Source: Desulfovibrio sp. Marseille-P6017
GTDB taxonomy: Bacteria > Bacillota_A > Clostridia > Peptostreptococcales > Peptostreptococcaceae
Reading direction: 5' to 3'
Assembly: GCA_900604495.1 (NCBI GenBank)
Contig: UWOR01000005.1
Span: 1-64,000 of the forward strand
Length of the DNA: 64,000 nucleotides
The notes beneath the pieces were generated by a model. The model did no database searches. It saw nothing but the letters and a program-made list of their open reading frames with translations, and had not been told where the DNA came from. How positions within the stretch are numbered: position 1 is the first letter of the stretch; each line of letters starts with the position of its first letter. Positions 46,092 through 55,174 of the stretch are shown in pieces. The translations under genes were made by a program, and so were the position numbers.

Positions 46092-47430
46092 AGTAACCTC
46101 TTAATGCTTTCATTATAGATTTAGCTTTATCAAGAGTTTCTTGATACTCTTCACTTGGATTAGATCCCCATGTCATACCTCCACCTACTTGGAAGTATAC
46201 TTTATTCTCTTTTTTGACAATAGTTCTTATGGCTATATTTAAATCCATATCTCCATTAAATCCTATATATCCAATTGAACCAGTATAAACATTTCTTTGA
46301 GTTGGTTCTAATTCATCTATAATCTCCATAGATCTAATCTTAGGAGCACCTGTTATCGAACCACCTGGGAAAGTAGCCTTTATAACATCTATTGCATCTT
46401 TATCTTCTTTAAGATTTCCAACTACTGTGGATACTAGATGATTAACATTTGCATATGGCTCTATTACAAATAATTCAGGTACTTTTACACTACCGATTTT
46501 AGATATTCTACCTATATCATTTCTTTCTAAATCTACTATCATAAGTAGTTCCGCTCTATCTTTTTCGCTATTTCTTAATTCTTCTTGAAGCCTAAAATCC
46601 TCTTCTTTAGTTTTACCTCTAGGTCTAGTTCCTTTTATTGGTCTTGTTTCTACCTTCTTATCTATGCATTTTATAAATCTCTCAGGTGAATTTGATAAAA
46701 TATTAAAACCATCAAAGTTTAAATATGCTCCAAATGGAGCTGGACTTATTCTTCTTAAATCTCTATATAGCTCATAACTGGACAAAGTAGTTTCACCATT
46801 AAATCTTTGAGTTAAATTTGCTTGATATATATCTCCTGATCTTATATAACCTTTAACTTTTTGAACAGATTCTTCAAATTCACGTTTTGTAAAATTAGAT
46901 TGAAGTTTTATTGGCTCTACATCTTTTTCTTCATAACAAATAGAATCTATTCCTTTTTTTTCAGCATCTAATATTTGTCTTTCAATATGATTAATTATAT
47001 TTTTTTCTTCTTCTACATTTATATCTGGTGTAGCTATATATGTTTTTTCTTCAAAGTGATCTATTACTATTACATAATTATATAGGCCAAAGTATAAATC
47101 ATATACATTTAAATCGTCCTTAGCCTTTCTTGGAAGTTTCTCTATATAATTACCTAAATCATAAGATAAATATCCTACAGCTCCACCTATAAATGGTAAA
47201 TGAGTATTATTAGTAACTTTGTATTTATTCAGTTCCTTTTGTAAATAATCTAAAGGATTTTCTTCTGTATTTTTGTATTTTAAAGTTTTAAATGGATTGC
47301 TACTAATAAAAGAATATCTACCTAATTTTTCTTTATCCATAGCGCTATCTAATATAAAACTATCTTTTTCATCTCTAAATATTGTAAATATTTCAAAGGA
47401 ATTTAGTTTAGTTTTAATTTCTTTTATCAT
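46081..47430 (-). CDS. pabB: Aminodeoxychorismate synthase component I
   Basis: 449 aa chorismate-binding enzyme. The motif ETRPIKGTRPRG contains the lysine typical of PabB (PIKGT), which separates it from anthranilate synthase TrpE. Metal and substrate motifs include MIVDLERNDIGR and TFPGGSITGAPK. It works with the PabA glutaminase encoded two bases upstream, making 4-amino-4-deoxychorismate. Confidence 0.95.
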   Translation of the reverse strand: MIKEIKTKLNSFEIFTIFRDEKDSFILDSAMDKEKLGRYSFISSNPFKTLKYKNTEENPLDYLQKELNKYKVTNNTHLPFIGGAVGYLSYDLGNYIEKLPRKAKDDLNVYDLYFGLYNYVIVIDHFEEKTYIATPDINVEEEKNIINHIERQILDAEKKGIDSICYEEKDVEPIKLQSNFTKREFEESVQKVKGYIRSGDIYQANLTQRFNGETTLSSYELYRDLRRISPAPFGAYLNFDGFNILSNSPERFIKCIDKKVETRPIKGTRPRGKTKEEDFRLQEELRNSEKDRAELLMIVDLERNDIGRISKIGSVKVPELFVIEPYANVNHLVSTVVGNLKEDKDAIDVIKATFPGGSITGAPKIRSMEIIDELEPTQRNVYTGSIGYIGFNGDMDLNIAIRTIVKKENKVYFQVGGGMTWGSNPSEEYQETLDKAKSIMKALRGYYEE

Positions 47431-47431
47431 A

Positions 47432-48016
47432 CTATATTTCCACCCTTTCTCTAGCTTCTTTTATAAAGTTCTTAAGTATCTCATGACCTTGTTCTGATAA
47501 AATAGCTTCTGGATGGAACTGAACACCTTCTATAAGATGTTTTTTATGTCTAATACCCATTATTTCTCCATCATTAGTTAGTGCAGTTATCTCTAAATCT
47601 CTTGGTAAACTTTCTTCATCTACTACTAATGAATGATATCTAGTTACATTTAATGGATTATTCAAATCTTTAAATACGCCTTTATTACTATGTTTTATAC
47701 TATGAACCTTACCATGAACAGGCTCTATGGCCTTGATTATATTTCCACCAAAGGCATGTCCTATAGTTTGATGTCCTAGACATATTCCTAGTATTGGTTT
47801 CTTGCCTTTAAAATGATTTACTACATCTATACATATACCCGCTTCTGTCGGTGAGCATGGACCTGGTGATAAAACTATTATTTCTGGATTTAAATTTTCA
47901 ATATCTTCTAGTGTTAATTCATTATTTCTCTTTACTACTATTTCTTCTCCTAATTCTCCTATATATTGAACTAAGTTGTATACAAACGAATCATAGTTAT
48001 CAATCATAAGAATCAT
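47432..48016 (-). CDS. pabA: Aminodeoxychorismate synthase component II (glutamine amidotransferase)
   Basis: 194 aa class I amidotransferase. The catalytic cysteine lies in LGICLGHQTIG, with the His/Glu pair in VQFHPEAILS. LSPGPCSP and the start LMIDNYDSFVYNLVQYI are classic for PabA/TrpG. TrpG function is possible in some bacteria, but the pabB-pabC neighbours favour PabA. It is first gene of the nine-gene operon. AAGGGGG precedes the ATG. Confidence 0.94.
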   Translation of the reverse strand: MILMIDNYDSFVYNLVQYIGELGEEIVVKRNNELTLEDIENLNPEIIVLSPGPCSPTEAGICIDVVNHFKGKKPILGICLGHQTIGHAFGGNIIKAIEPVHGKVHSIKHSNKGVFKDLNNPLNVTRYHSLVVDEESLPRDLEITALTNDGEIMGIRHKKHLIEGVQFHPEAILSEQGHEILKNFIKEARERVEI

Positions 48017-48109
48017 ACCAAGTGCCCCCTTAAAGTGTATTTATTTTAACAAACTCTCAATACTATTATAGTCTAATTAAGTATTAATTTTGTACAATTT
48101 TTATATTTA

Positions 48110-48139
48110 ATTATATATTCTTTACGAAATTCATGTCAA
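48110..48139 (-). promoter_or_regulatory. Sigma-A promoter of the pab-fol-aro operon
   Basis: Minus-strand TTGACA (48139-48134) and TATAAT (48115-48110) both match consensus exactly, with an 18-bp spacer, about 95 bp before pabA. Confidence 0.75.
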
Positions 48140-48157
48140 TATAATTTACTTAAGCAT

Positions 48158-48184
48158 AAAAAAAGGAGCTATATGCTCCTTTTT
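48158..48184. terminator. Terminator of the small unknown gene
   Basis: The stem AAAAAAAGGAGC / GCTCCTTTTT with a 5-base loop overlaps the end of the gene at 48169-48492. Confidence 0.85.
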
Positions 48185-48492
48185 GATAATTTATATCCAG
48201 GGTTATAATATTTGTCTTTTTTCCCTTTTTGCTCTCTTGCATCTAGTAATTCATTTATCTTTGATATATAATACTCATCTTCACTAAGTCTTATTAGACT
48301 TGTTAGGTAGTATCCATCTGTACTTCTAGGAACTTTTTTATTTATTACCAAGTCAATTGCTGTTTTTGCTGCTTCAAAGTGTTTTAAATGCGTATGACCC
48401 TCTTGAAAATTTTTTTTAGTATTATAAGCTATATAGCCTTCTTTAACCTTAAAAATCATGAACTCTTTTTTCTCATAAATCTTATTATTCAT
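48169..48492 (-). CDS. Small protein of unknown function
   Basis: 107 aa from the ATG at 48492, with AAGGAT about nine bases upstream. A TTG at 48498 is less likely. It is mixed alpha/beta and lysine-rich with no signal peptide, membrane helix or familiar motif. The phrase FKVKEGYIAYNTKK resembles a small beta-hairpin domain; the C-terminal part is helical. It is monocistronic between the CAP-protein gene and the pab operon. I do not recognise it. Confidence 0.65.
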   Translation of the reverse strand: MNNKIYEKKEFMIFKVKEGYIAYNTKKNFQEGHTHLKHFEAAKTAIDLVINKKVPRSTDGYYLTSLIRLSEDEYYISKINELLDAREQKGKKDKYYNPGYKLSKRSI

Positions 48493-48690
48493 TAACAATC
48501 AATCCTTCTCAAGATAGTCTTAATATATAATATTAAATTTTATGAAAAATGTTTTATATTTTATGAAATTTAAAGCCCCCCTTTTAATTTTATTGTAACA
48601 TATTCTAAGTAAATTGACTTATTTTATTATTTTTGTCCTTTATAATAGCTATTAAACTTTCCATTAAAATATACAATATTATTTAAATTA

Positions 48691-49683
48691 TTATCTACAT
48701 AAAAAATTCTCCGTATAATATATTTTATAGGTTCCTCCAAATCCAATACCAACACCTATGTATTTATACTCACCTAATATATTTTTCCTATGTCCCTTAG
48801 AGTTCATTAAAGCTTCATGCGCATATATTGCATTGAATTGACCAGATGCTATATTTTCACCTGCACTCATATATTTCACGCCTTCATTTTCCATTCTATC
48901 AAAAGGAGTTTCATCTTGTTTATTTATGTGATCAAAGTAATTATTTTCTAACATATCTTTACTATGTTTTCTTGCACTTTTTGTTGCAGTATCACTATAC
49001 TCCAATGAATTAAAATTAAACTTTGCTCTTGTACTATTAATTAAATCTATTGTTTCTAGTTCAAAACTTTTCTGTAATTCTTCACTACCACGACTATAAA
49101 TTTCTTTCATATTATCTTCTGATTTTTGATTTATTATTTGATAAGAACAAACTTTGCTATTTTCTATAACATCATAAAATATAGTTATGTATTTTTTATT
49201 TTCTTTTATTATGTCATATTCTCCATTAGATTGGATGATATATCTAGTGTTCCCTTTTCTTCTGTATTCCATTGAGTCGTACTTATTATTTACACTTGCC
49301 TTACTATCATTTAAGTTTATTCCTTCTGTTTCGCAAGAATTAATAGAGTTACTATACAAAGCTACAACAAATCCATCCTCAATTCCAACCATAGCAAATT
49401 TTTTAATATTTTGATTATAAACGTACCATTTAAAATCATATTCACTAGTATCAATTCTAGATGGTTCACCTATTTTTGAAATAACATCATCTTTACTATC
49501 TCCTATTTTTATATATTGAAAGTTATCAATTTCTATCCACTCCTCTAAATTTGGTTCAGTATATATGTCATTGCTACTTTCAGTATCAATAATAGTAGAT
49601 TTAACCTTTGTAAAAACATCATTATTCTTAGCTACAACTATTATTGATAATATTACCATTAGTATTCCTATTTTCTTTATCAA
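48691..49683 (-). CDS. Secreted CAP/SCP-domain protein (YlbC-like)
   Basis: 330 aa. An N-terminal hydrophobic helix (about 4-18) acts as signal peptide or anchor. A CAP-associated N-terminal domain (about 50-185; IKIGDSKDDVISKIGEPSR) is followed by a CAP domain (about 205-330) with HSKDML, YFDHIN, GENIASG and HRKNIL motifs. The start is TTG at 49683 with GGAGGTGATG upstream. Its function in bacteria is not established; B. subtilis YlbC has the same build. Extracytoplasmic location is expected. Confidence 0.87.
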   Translation of the reverse strand: MIKKIGILMVILSIIVVAKNNDVFTKVKSTIIDTESSNDIYTEPNLEEWIEIDNFQYIKIGDSKDDVISKIGEPSRIDTSEYDFKWYVYNQNIKKFAMVGIEDGFVVALYSNSINSCETEGINLNDSKASVNNKYDSMEYRRKGNTRYIIQSNGEYDIIKENKKYITIFYDVIENSKVCSYQIINQKSEDNMKEIYSRGSEELQKSFELETIDLINSTRAKFNFNSLEYSDTATKSARKHSKDMLENNYFDHINKQDETPFDRMENEGVKYMSAGENIASGQFNAIYAHEALMNSKGHRKNILGEYKYIGVGIGFGGTYKIYYTENFLCR

Positions 49684-49699
49684 TACATCACCTCCAAAA

Positions 49700-49736
49700 A
49701 ATCCCTTATATCCTAATTCAATGGATATAAGGGATT
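49700..49736 (-). terminator. Terminator after the MORN gene
   Basis: The stem AATCCCTTATATCC and complement has a 9-base loop and T6 on the minus strand, immediately followed by the ribosome binding site of the CAP gene. Confidence 0.85.
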
Positions 49737-49750
49737 ACTTTAACAGTGTC

Positions 49751-50566
49751 TTATAATTTAAAAGCAAATATTTCATCTAAAGTTTTATCATATATGCACG
49801 GCTTATCATATTTCCAAGGCCCTTGGTATACTAATTCATTATTTAAATAAAAAGTACCATAACCATGTCTTTTTCCATACATAAATTCTCCTACATATCT
49901 TTTTCCTTCATTCCATATGTAAGTTCCTTCTCCATGAGTTAGATTATTTTTCCATTCGCCGTCATAAATTATATTTCCTTCTTTATCGTAACAAATACCT
50001 TGTCCTTCTCTTTTATTTTTTTTAAACTCACCTATATAAATAGTTCCTTCGTTCCATCTATATATACCTTGTCCTTGCTTATGTCCTTTTTCCCAACCTC
50101 CTATATACTCATCATTACTTTTATAAATCATCTGACCTATTCCATCCATTAAATCAGCTTTAAATCCACCTATATATATATTGCCATTAGTAAAAGTACA
50201 AATACCTCTACCACATTTTTCATCATCCTTAAACTCACCTATGTATTCAAATCCCATAGATTCTTCTGGCGAAACAATATATACTCCATTTCCATTTAAC
50301 TTTCCATCAATAACTTTTCCTAAGTAAATATCTCCATTAGAAAATTCATATTTTTTGTTTTGTGGTTTGAATTCTAATTGTCCAGAGTTTTCATTATTAT
50401 ATTCACTGTTTTGTTCTAAAGCTTTTATTTCTTCTTCCGTAGCCTTTTTATCTTTTTTTAAAACTCTATTTTTCATATGTTCTATTGGTCTACATTCTCT
50501 TTTTATTTCATTTATATATTTCATATAATTATTATATATGTCAATGTACTCTCTTGATAAATTCAT
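49751..50566 (-). CDS. MORN-repeat protein
   Basis: 271 aa. A helical N-terminal part (about 1-75) is followed by roughly eight MORN repeats of about 23 residues (pattern Y-x-GE(F/W)K-x-G-x-x-x-G-x-G) to about residue 255. MORN repeats form elongated beta sheets and often mediate protein or membrane association; no enzyme domain is present. GGGGGAAG precedes the ATG. No signal peptide, so probably cytoplasmic. The function in this organism is unknown. Confidence 0.88.
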   Translation of the reverse strand: MNLSREYIDIYNNYMKYINEIKRECRPIEHMKNRVLKKDKKATEEEIKALEQNSEYNNENSGQLEFKPQNKKYEFSNGDIYLGKVIDGKLNGNGVYIVSPEESMGFEYIGEFKDDEKCGRGICTFTNGNIYIGGFKADLMDGIGQMIYKSNDEYIGGWEKGHKQGQGIYRWNEGTIYIGEFKKNKREGQGICYDKEGNIIYDGEWKNNLTHGEGTYIWNEGKRYVGEFMYGKRHGYGTFYLNNELVYQGPWKYDKPCIYDKTLDEIFAFKL

Positions 50567-50660
50567 ATTGCTCTTCCCCCATTGGTTTTATCATCTACTT
50601 TATAGAAACATTATATATTTATATTAAAAACATTTCTATAGCTATAATAAATTTTATAAT

Positions 50661-50700
50661 AAAAATAGAGTATACCACAGCTGTGATATACTCTATTTTT
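50661..50700. terminator. Strong bidirectional terminator
   Basis: 20-bp arms AAAAATAGAGTATACCACAG and complement, one mismatch pair, with almost no loop, have A-run and T-run ends. Confidence 0.8.
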
Positions 50701-50832
50701 TACACATCCACATTACCCGATTACACTAACAACTTATAAGCCATCCGTCCTAATTTAAGTATAAATTAAAAACTTACTCCTATGCTCTTATACATAAGAA
50801 ACCCGCTTAAATAAATTTATTACTCTAGAGTT

Positions 50833-50853
50833 AAAAAGAGGATAATAATCCTC
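50833..50853 (-). terminator. Terminator of the YitT-family gene
   Basis: The stem GAGGAT / ATCCTC with a short loop is followed on the minus strand by TTTTTAA. Confidence 0.65.
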
Positions 50854-50906
50854 TCATAATATATTATTAACGTTTATACTATTTTTATTCATACTTTATT
50901 TATATT

Positions 50907-51773
50907 TTATAAATATCTTTCTTTAAATCCTCTTCCCTTTACTTCATTTACATCATTAACAGATATAAATGCTTTTGGGTCGTACTTTAAAGCAATTTCT
51001 TTTATTTTTGGAATCTCTTTTGAAAGTACTATACAGTAAATTATTCTTTTCTTTTCTTTTGTATAAGCACCTTCTGCTTCTAAGAATGTTACTCCTCTTA
51101 CTAAGCTTGTCATAATTTCTTTAGCTATAGACTCACTTTCATTTGAAATAACCATAACTGATTTTTCATAAGTCATTACATTCTTAATGAAATTCATTGC
51201 TGATGCATTTAAGTAGAATCCTATAAGTGTATATAACGCTAAATCCATTCCATATATAATTCCACCAATAGATACTATTATTAAATTAGCTGCTAAAGCT
51301 GTATCTTTTACTGCTATGTTCTTCTTGAACTTTAATATAGCACCTATAATGTCTGTACCACCTTGAGAAGATTTAGTTCTAAATACCATCCCTGATCCTA
51401 CACCTGATAGTATTCCTCCAAATACACTTTGTAAGAAAATATCATGTGTTGGTATTATATTACCTACATTTTGAGTTACACCTAAAAGTATTGAAAATAA
51501 TATCATATTTACTAAGCTAGTTATACAAAAGTCTTTATCTAAGAAAATAAATCCTAATATAAATATTGGAATATTAATTAAGAATGTTAATAACCCCATA
51601 TTTATATCTGTTGTATAGTTTATTATTGCTGCTATACCTGTTACTCCACCACTTAATAAATGTGCTGGTCTTAAAAATCCATTTATGCCTATACATGCAA
51701 TAAGCATTCCTGTTATTATTACCGCATATCTTAAAAACAAATTGTCTTCTAAAGCGGTATTAACTTTACTCAT
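50907..51773 (-). CDS. YitT-family membrane protein with DUF2179 domain
   Basis: 288 aa. Five or six membrane helices with the motif HLLSGGVTGIA (about 33-43) and SSQGGTDIIGA (about 135-145) are followed by a cytoplasmic DUF2179 domain (about 225-285) ending INDVNEVKGRGF. The family is widespread in Firmicutes. Function is unknown. AAGGGAG lies about seven bases upstream of the ATG. It is monocistronic. Confidence 0.9.
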   Translation of the reverse strand: MSKVNTALEDNLFLRYAVIITGMLIACIGINGFLRPAHLLSGGVTGIAAIINYTTDINMGLLTFLINIPIFILGFIFLDKDFCITSLVNMILFSILLGVTQNVGNIIPTHDIFLQSVFGGILSGVGSGMVFRTKSSQGGTDIIGAILKFKKNIAVKDTALAANLIIVSIGGIIYGMDLALYTLIGFYLNASAMNFIKNVMTYEKSVMVISNESESIAKEIMTSLVRGVTFLEAEGAYTKEKKRIIYCIVLSKEIPKIKEIALKYDPKAFISVNDVNEVKGRGFKERYL

Positions 51774-51897
51774 TTTGTTCTCCCTTCAAATTGCTTATAC
51801 TTTTTAAGATATTTATATATAAATACAGATTATATTATATTACCTTTTTTTTAGATGTCTAGTATTTTTTATAATATTTTTATTATTTTTAATGTTT

Positions 51898-52587
51898 TTA
51901 TAATAAGTTCAATATTATAGGAACTATTATGACAGTTATCATACCTGCTATACCTATAGATAAACTGCTCATAGCACCTTCTACCTCTCCTATTTCTATA
52001 GCTTTAGTAGTTCCCAGTGCATGTGCTGATGTACCTAGTGCAATCCCCTTTGCAACTGGATGTTTTATTCTACCTATTTTAAATATAGTTGGAGCAATTA
52101 TAGCCCCTAATATTCCTGTTAAAATTATAGAAACAACTGTTATAGATTCTATTCCCCTTAATGTATTTGTTAGTGATATTCCCATAGGGGTTGTTATAGA
52201 CTTAGGTATCAAAGAATTTATAATGTCTATATTTGCATTTGTAAATTTACCTATTAGCATTACACTAACTAAAGAAACAGATACTCCACTTACTATTCCA
52301 ATTACTATTTCTAAGAAATGTTTTTTTAATAAATCAAATTGTTTATATAAAGGTATAGCTAACACTACTGTAACTGGACCTAGTAAAAAGTTTATGCTAT
52401 CTGCACCAAGTTTATATTTTTCATATGGTATTTTTGTTATTCCTAAAAATGCAATTATCGTTATAATTGCTATTAATAACGGATTAAACACTGGATTTTT
52501 AGTTTTTTTCTGGATATATACCCCTAAATTAAAAAATACTATTGTAATTACTATTCCGAATATTGGTGTGTCTAGTACATTATACAT
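51898..52587 (-). CDS. lrgB: LrgB/CidB-type antiholin-like protein
   Basis: 229 aa, about seven helices. LLGPVTVVLAIPLYKQ (about 67-82), SVTTP/ITTPMG-type and GTSAHALGTTKA motifs identify the LrgB family. It works with LrgA in controlling cell lysis, and newer work suggests transport of small metabolites such as pyruvate or glycolate. It starts two bases after the lrgA stop, with AAGGAGG inside lrgA. No LytSR-type regulator is adjacent. Confidence 0.92.
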   Translation of the reverse strand: MYNVLDTPIFGIVITIVFFNLGVYIQKKTKNPVFNPLLIAIITIIAFLGITKIPYEKYKLGADSINFLLGPVTVVLAIPLYKQFDLLKKHFLEIVIGIVSGVSVSLVSVMLIGKFTNANIDIINSLIPKSITTPMGISLTNTLRGIESITVVSIILTGILGAIIAPTIFKIGRIKHPVAKGIALGTSAHALGTTKAIEIGEVEGAMSSLSIGIAGMITVIIVPIILNLL

Positions 52588-52588
52588 A

Positions 52589-52951
52589 TTATTCCTCCTT
52601 ATACTTTTTGCTTATCATTTTTTCTACTACAAAACCTGTTATATACATTACAGCTATAGTACTAAGAGATATAGTCATTATTAAAACAAATATATTTTGG
52701 CTTATTAAATCTAAAGATCTTATAAGTGATACACCTGCGGGTACAAAAAATATAGCCATATTATTTATTAATAAATCCCCCAATTCATTTACTTTTTCTA
52801 GCTTTATTATTTTAAATTGTAAAAGTAAAAATAATAATATCATACCTATAATATTTCCTGGTACTACAATGATATTTTGTAAAAAAGAACTAATATATTC
52901 TCCTATTGCCCAAATTCCTAAAATAAGAGCTAACTGATTAAATAACTTCAT
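52589..52951 (-). CDS. lrgA: LrgA/CidA-type holin-like protein
   Basis: 120 aa, four helices, with the family pattern PGNIIGMILLFLLL (about 31-44) and FFVPAGV near residue 70. It forms oligomeric membrane complexes. GAGGAGG precedes the ATG. It is first gene of the lrgAB pair. Confidence 0.92.
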   Translation of the reverse strand: MKLFNQLALILGIWAIGEYISSFLQNIIVVPGNIIGMILLFLLLQFKIIKLEKVNELGDLLINNMAIFFVPAGVSLIRSLDLISQNIFVLIMTISLSTIAVMYITGFVVEKMISKKYKEE

Positions 52952-52972
52952 ATGTCCTCCTCAAAAAAATTA

Positions 52973-52990
52973 AGGAGATTACTCTCCTTA
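52973..52990 (-). terminator. Terminator after the WG-repeat gene
   Basis: AAGGAGA-TTAC-TCTCCTT perfect stem, followed by AATTTTTTT on the minus strand. Confidence 0.8.
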
Positions 52991-53058
52991 TTTTACTTTA
53001 AATATATATTACTATTTACTTAATAATATTTCAAACCCTATTTCTTGGAATATTACTA

Positions 53059-54030
53059 TTATAAAATTAACTTACCATTTTTATCAATATAATTATTATT
53101 TTTACCTTGAATTACCTGTGCATATCCATCTTCAAAATCTGATATAAAATCATACACTGGCACTATTTCTATATTACCGGTTTTATTTAAAAATCCCCAG
53201 ACACCGCCTTTAGGAATATTAATACCTCTACTAAAAGAGTCTAAACCCATATTAAATCTAGCTAATCCTTCTGAAAAATTACAGGCATAATCAAACATTG
53301 GCTCTATTATTATCTTTCCAGTTTTATCAATATATCCCCATTTATCATTAATTGAAACAGCAGCCAACCCTTCATAAAATGGTTTTGCTTTTTCAAAATT
53401 AAAATCTATTTTTAGTTTTCCATCTTTGTTAATATATCCCCACTTATCTCCAACCCTTATCGCTGCTAATCCCTCCGAAAAATCTGTTGCTATATCAAAC
53501 TCCGGTCCTATTATCATCTTTCCTGACTTATCAATATATCCATACTTATTTTTTAATTCTACTAATGCTCTGTCTTCAAAAAATTGATTTACATATGTGT
53601 ATGTTGGAGAAATAACAATTTTTCCTGACTTATTTATAAATCCCCATCTTTTATTCATTTTTATGCCTGCAAGCCCCTGTCTAAAATTTGCAGCACAATC
53701 AAATTTAGGTTTTATAACTTCTCTTAAAGATGTATCCATATAACCATATAGATTGTTTATTTTTATTTTTGACATACCTTCATTAAACTCAGTAGCACTT
53801 TCTAAATTAAGAAATATTGATACATTTCCTTTTGTATCTATATATCCAAATACCCACTTTACACTTTTTCTTATTTTTTTTATATATGTTATAACGCAAT
53901 ATCCATCTCTAAATCTATCTGATACATACTTGTATTTAGGCCTTATTATTAGATTTTTATCTTTGTCTATAAATCCATACTTACCATTTTTTAAAACTGG
54001 TAAAAATAATTCTTTTGGTTCTTTCTGCAT
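53059..54030 (-). CDS. WG-repeat protein
   Basis: 323 aa built almost entirely of seven or eight WG repeats (pattern W/YGYIDK-x-GK-x-x-I-x-P-x-(F/Y)D-x-A-x-x-F-x-EGLA) of about 40 residues. Such proteins probably form a beta-propeller-like or elongated scaffold for binding. There is no signal peptide, membrane helix or enzyme domain. AGGAGGGGAT precedes the ATG. It stands alone with a terminator. Function unknown. Confidence 0.9.
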   Translation of the reverse strand: MQKEPKELFLPVLKNGKYGFIDKDKNLIIRPKYKYVSDRFRDGYCVITYIKKIRKSVKWVFGYIDTKGNVSIFLNLESATEFNEGMSKIKINNLYGYMDTSLREVIKPKFDCAANFRQGLAGIKMNKRWGFINKSGKIVISPTYTYVNQFFEDRALVELKNKYGYIDKSGKMIIGPEFDIATDFSEGLAAIRVGDKWGYINKDGKLKIDFNFEKAKPFYEGLAAVSINDKWGYIDKTGKIIIEPMFDYACNFSEGLARFNMGLDSFSRGINIPKGGVWGFLNKTGNIEIVPVYDFISDFEDGYAQVIQGKNNNYIDKNGKLIL

Positions 54031-54129
54031 AGTATATCCCCTCCTATGAATAATAAATTCATAATAATAACCATTACTATATATTATTATTTTGTTCCTT
54101 ATACTATGCTTTTTATACCAAGTAAGTTT

Positions 54130-55086
54130 TTATTTTCCAAAATTTTTATTTATAAAAGTTAAAAAGTTTTTATATGAAATTTTTTCTATATCCTCATTTT
54201 TATATCCTCTATCTTTTAAAGCTGTTATGATATTTTTCGTTTTAGATGCATTTTCTAGTCCTTTTGTACATTCACCCTCATCTAAATTAAGATAATCACA
54301 ATAATCAAACCCAAAACATACAGCGTCTATTCCAATTAAATCAACCATGTAATCTATATGATTTATCAAACTATATAAGTCTCTTTTGTTATTATCATCA
54401 CTAATAAATCCAATATAACTATTTACTCCAATTATTCCATCTGTTTCTTTTATTAGTTTAATTTGCTCTTTTAATAAGTTTCTTTTTACATTACATAATT
54501 CTCTTGCATTAGAATGTGTAGCAATTATAGGCTTTGTACTAGTATTATATATATCATAAAAAGTTTTATCATTAGCATGGGATACATCTATAATTATTCC
54601 TAGATTTTCACACTCTTTTATAAAATCTTTACCCATTGGTTTTAGTCCATTATTACTATTACCCTTAACTCCAGTAGCAAGCTTATTTTCTTCATTCCAT
54701 GTTAAAGATGCAGTTCTTATTCCATAATCATAAATTTCCTTTACTTTATCTAATTTATCTTCTAAACTTTTAGCACCTTCTAGATGCATCATAGCTGTTA
54801 TTTTATTATCTTCTAATCCTTTAATATACTCTTCATAATTTTTTGCTATAACTAAGAAGCCTTTAGATAAATTAGCTTCTTCTTTTGCATAATCCATCAT
54901 TACTTTTAATCCTTCATAGTTATAGTATTTTTTTAGATATGGATCTTGCCAAAAAACAAAAATGCCTCCATTTACTCCTCCAGTTTTAAATTTATCTAAA
55001 TGGTATTTTCTTATAATATTACTTTCTTTACTTAATTTTTTACTTAATACATCAGAGAATATATCTGCATGAATATCTAGTATCAT
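54130..55086 (-). CDS. Membrane dipeptidase (peptidase family M19)
   Basis: 318 aa dinuclear zinc dipeptidase of the renal dipeptidase family. Ligands are visible in LDIHADIF (H-x-D, about 3-10), MMHLEGA (about 98-104), IDVSHAND (about 168) and ATHSNAR (about 189), with the catalytic-site aspartate in CFGFDYCDY. It may cleave dipeptides including those with D-residues. GGAGGTAAAATT precedes the ATG. No signal peptide, so cytoplasmic. Confidence 0.9.
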   Translation of the reverse strand: MILDIHADIFSDVLSKKLSKESNIIRKYHLDKFKTGGVNGGIFVFWQDPYLKKYYNYEGLKVMMDYAKEEANLSKGFLVIAKNYEEYIKGLEDNKITAMMHLEGAKSLEDKLDKVKEIYDYGIRTASLTWNEENKLATGVKGNSNNGLKPMGKDFIKECENLGIIIDVSHANDKTFYDIYNTSTKPIIATHSNARELCNVKRNLLKEQIKLIKETDGIIGVNSYIGFISDDNNKRDLYSLINHIDYMVDLIGIDAVCFGFDYCDYLNLDEGECTKGLENASKTKNIITALKDRGYKNEDIEKISYKNFLTFINKNFGK

Positions 55087-55133
55087 AATTTTACCTCCAT
55101 AACTTTACTACCTTCTATTATAAATATAAAAAT

Positions 55134-55167
55134 AGAGTAAGGTTCATACTATTTTCAACCTTACTCT
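55134..55167 (-). terminator. Terminator of the TPR/coiled-coil gene
   Basis: The perfect stem AGAGTAAGGTT / AACCTTACTCT has a 12-base loop and T-run on the minus strand. Confidence 0.85.
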
Positions 55168-55174
55168 TTATTAT

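Larger units (their letters stand above)
50567..50906. other. Gene-free stretch with two terminators
   Basis: It holds a very strong symmetrical hairpin at 50661-50700 and a smaller minus-strand terminator at 50833-50853 that ends the YitT gene. The 130 bases between are less AT-rich than the flanks and contain no convincing coding frame longer than about nine codons. They may encode a small RNA ending at the first hairpin, or be a gene remnant. Confidence 0.4.

Noticed and set aside
51929..52684. Open frame of about 250 codons on the plus strand opposite lrgB
   Set aside because: It is antisense to a well-recognised gene pair, has no ribosome binding site and only low-complexity Ile/Thr/Pro content; the lrgAB reading explains the region.
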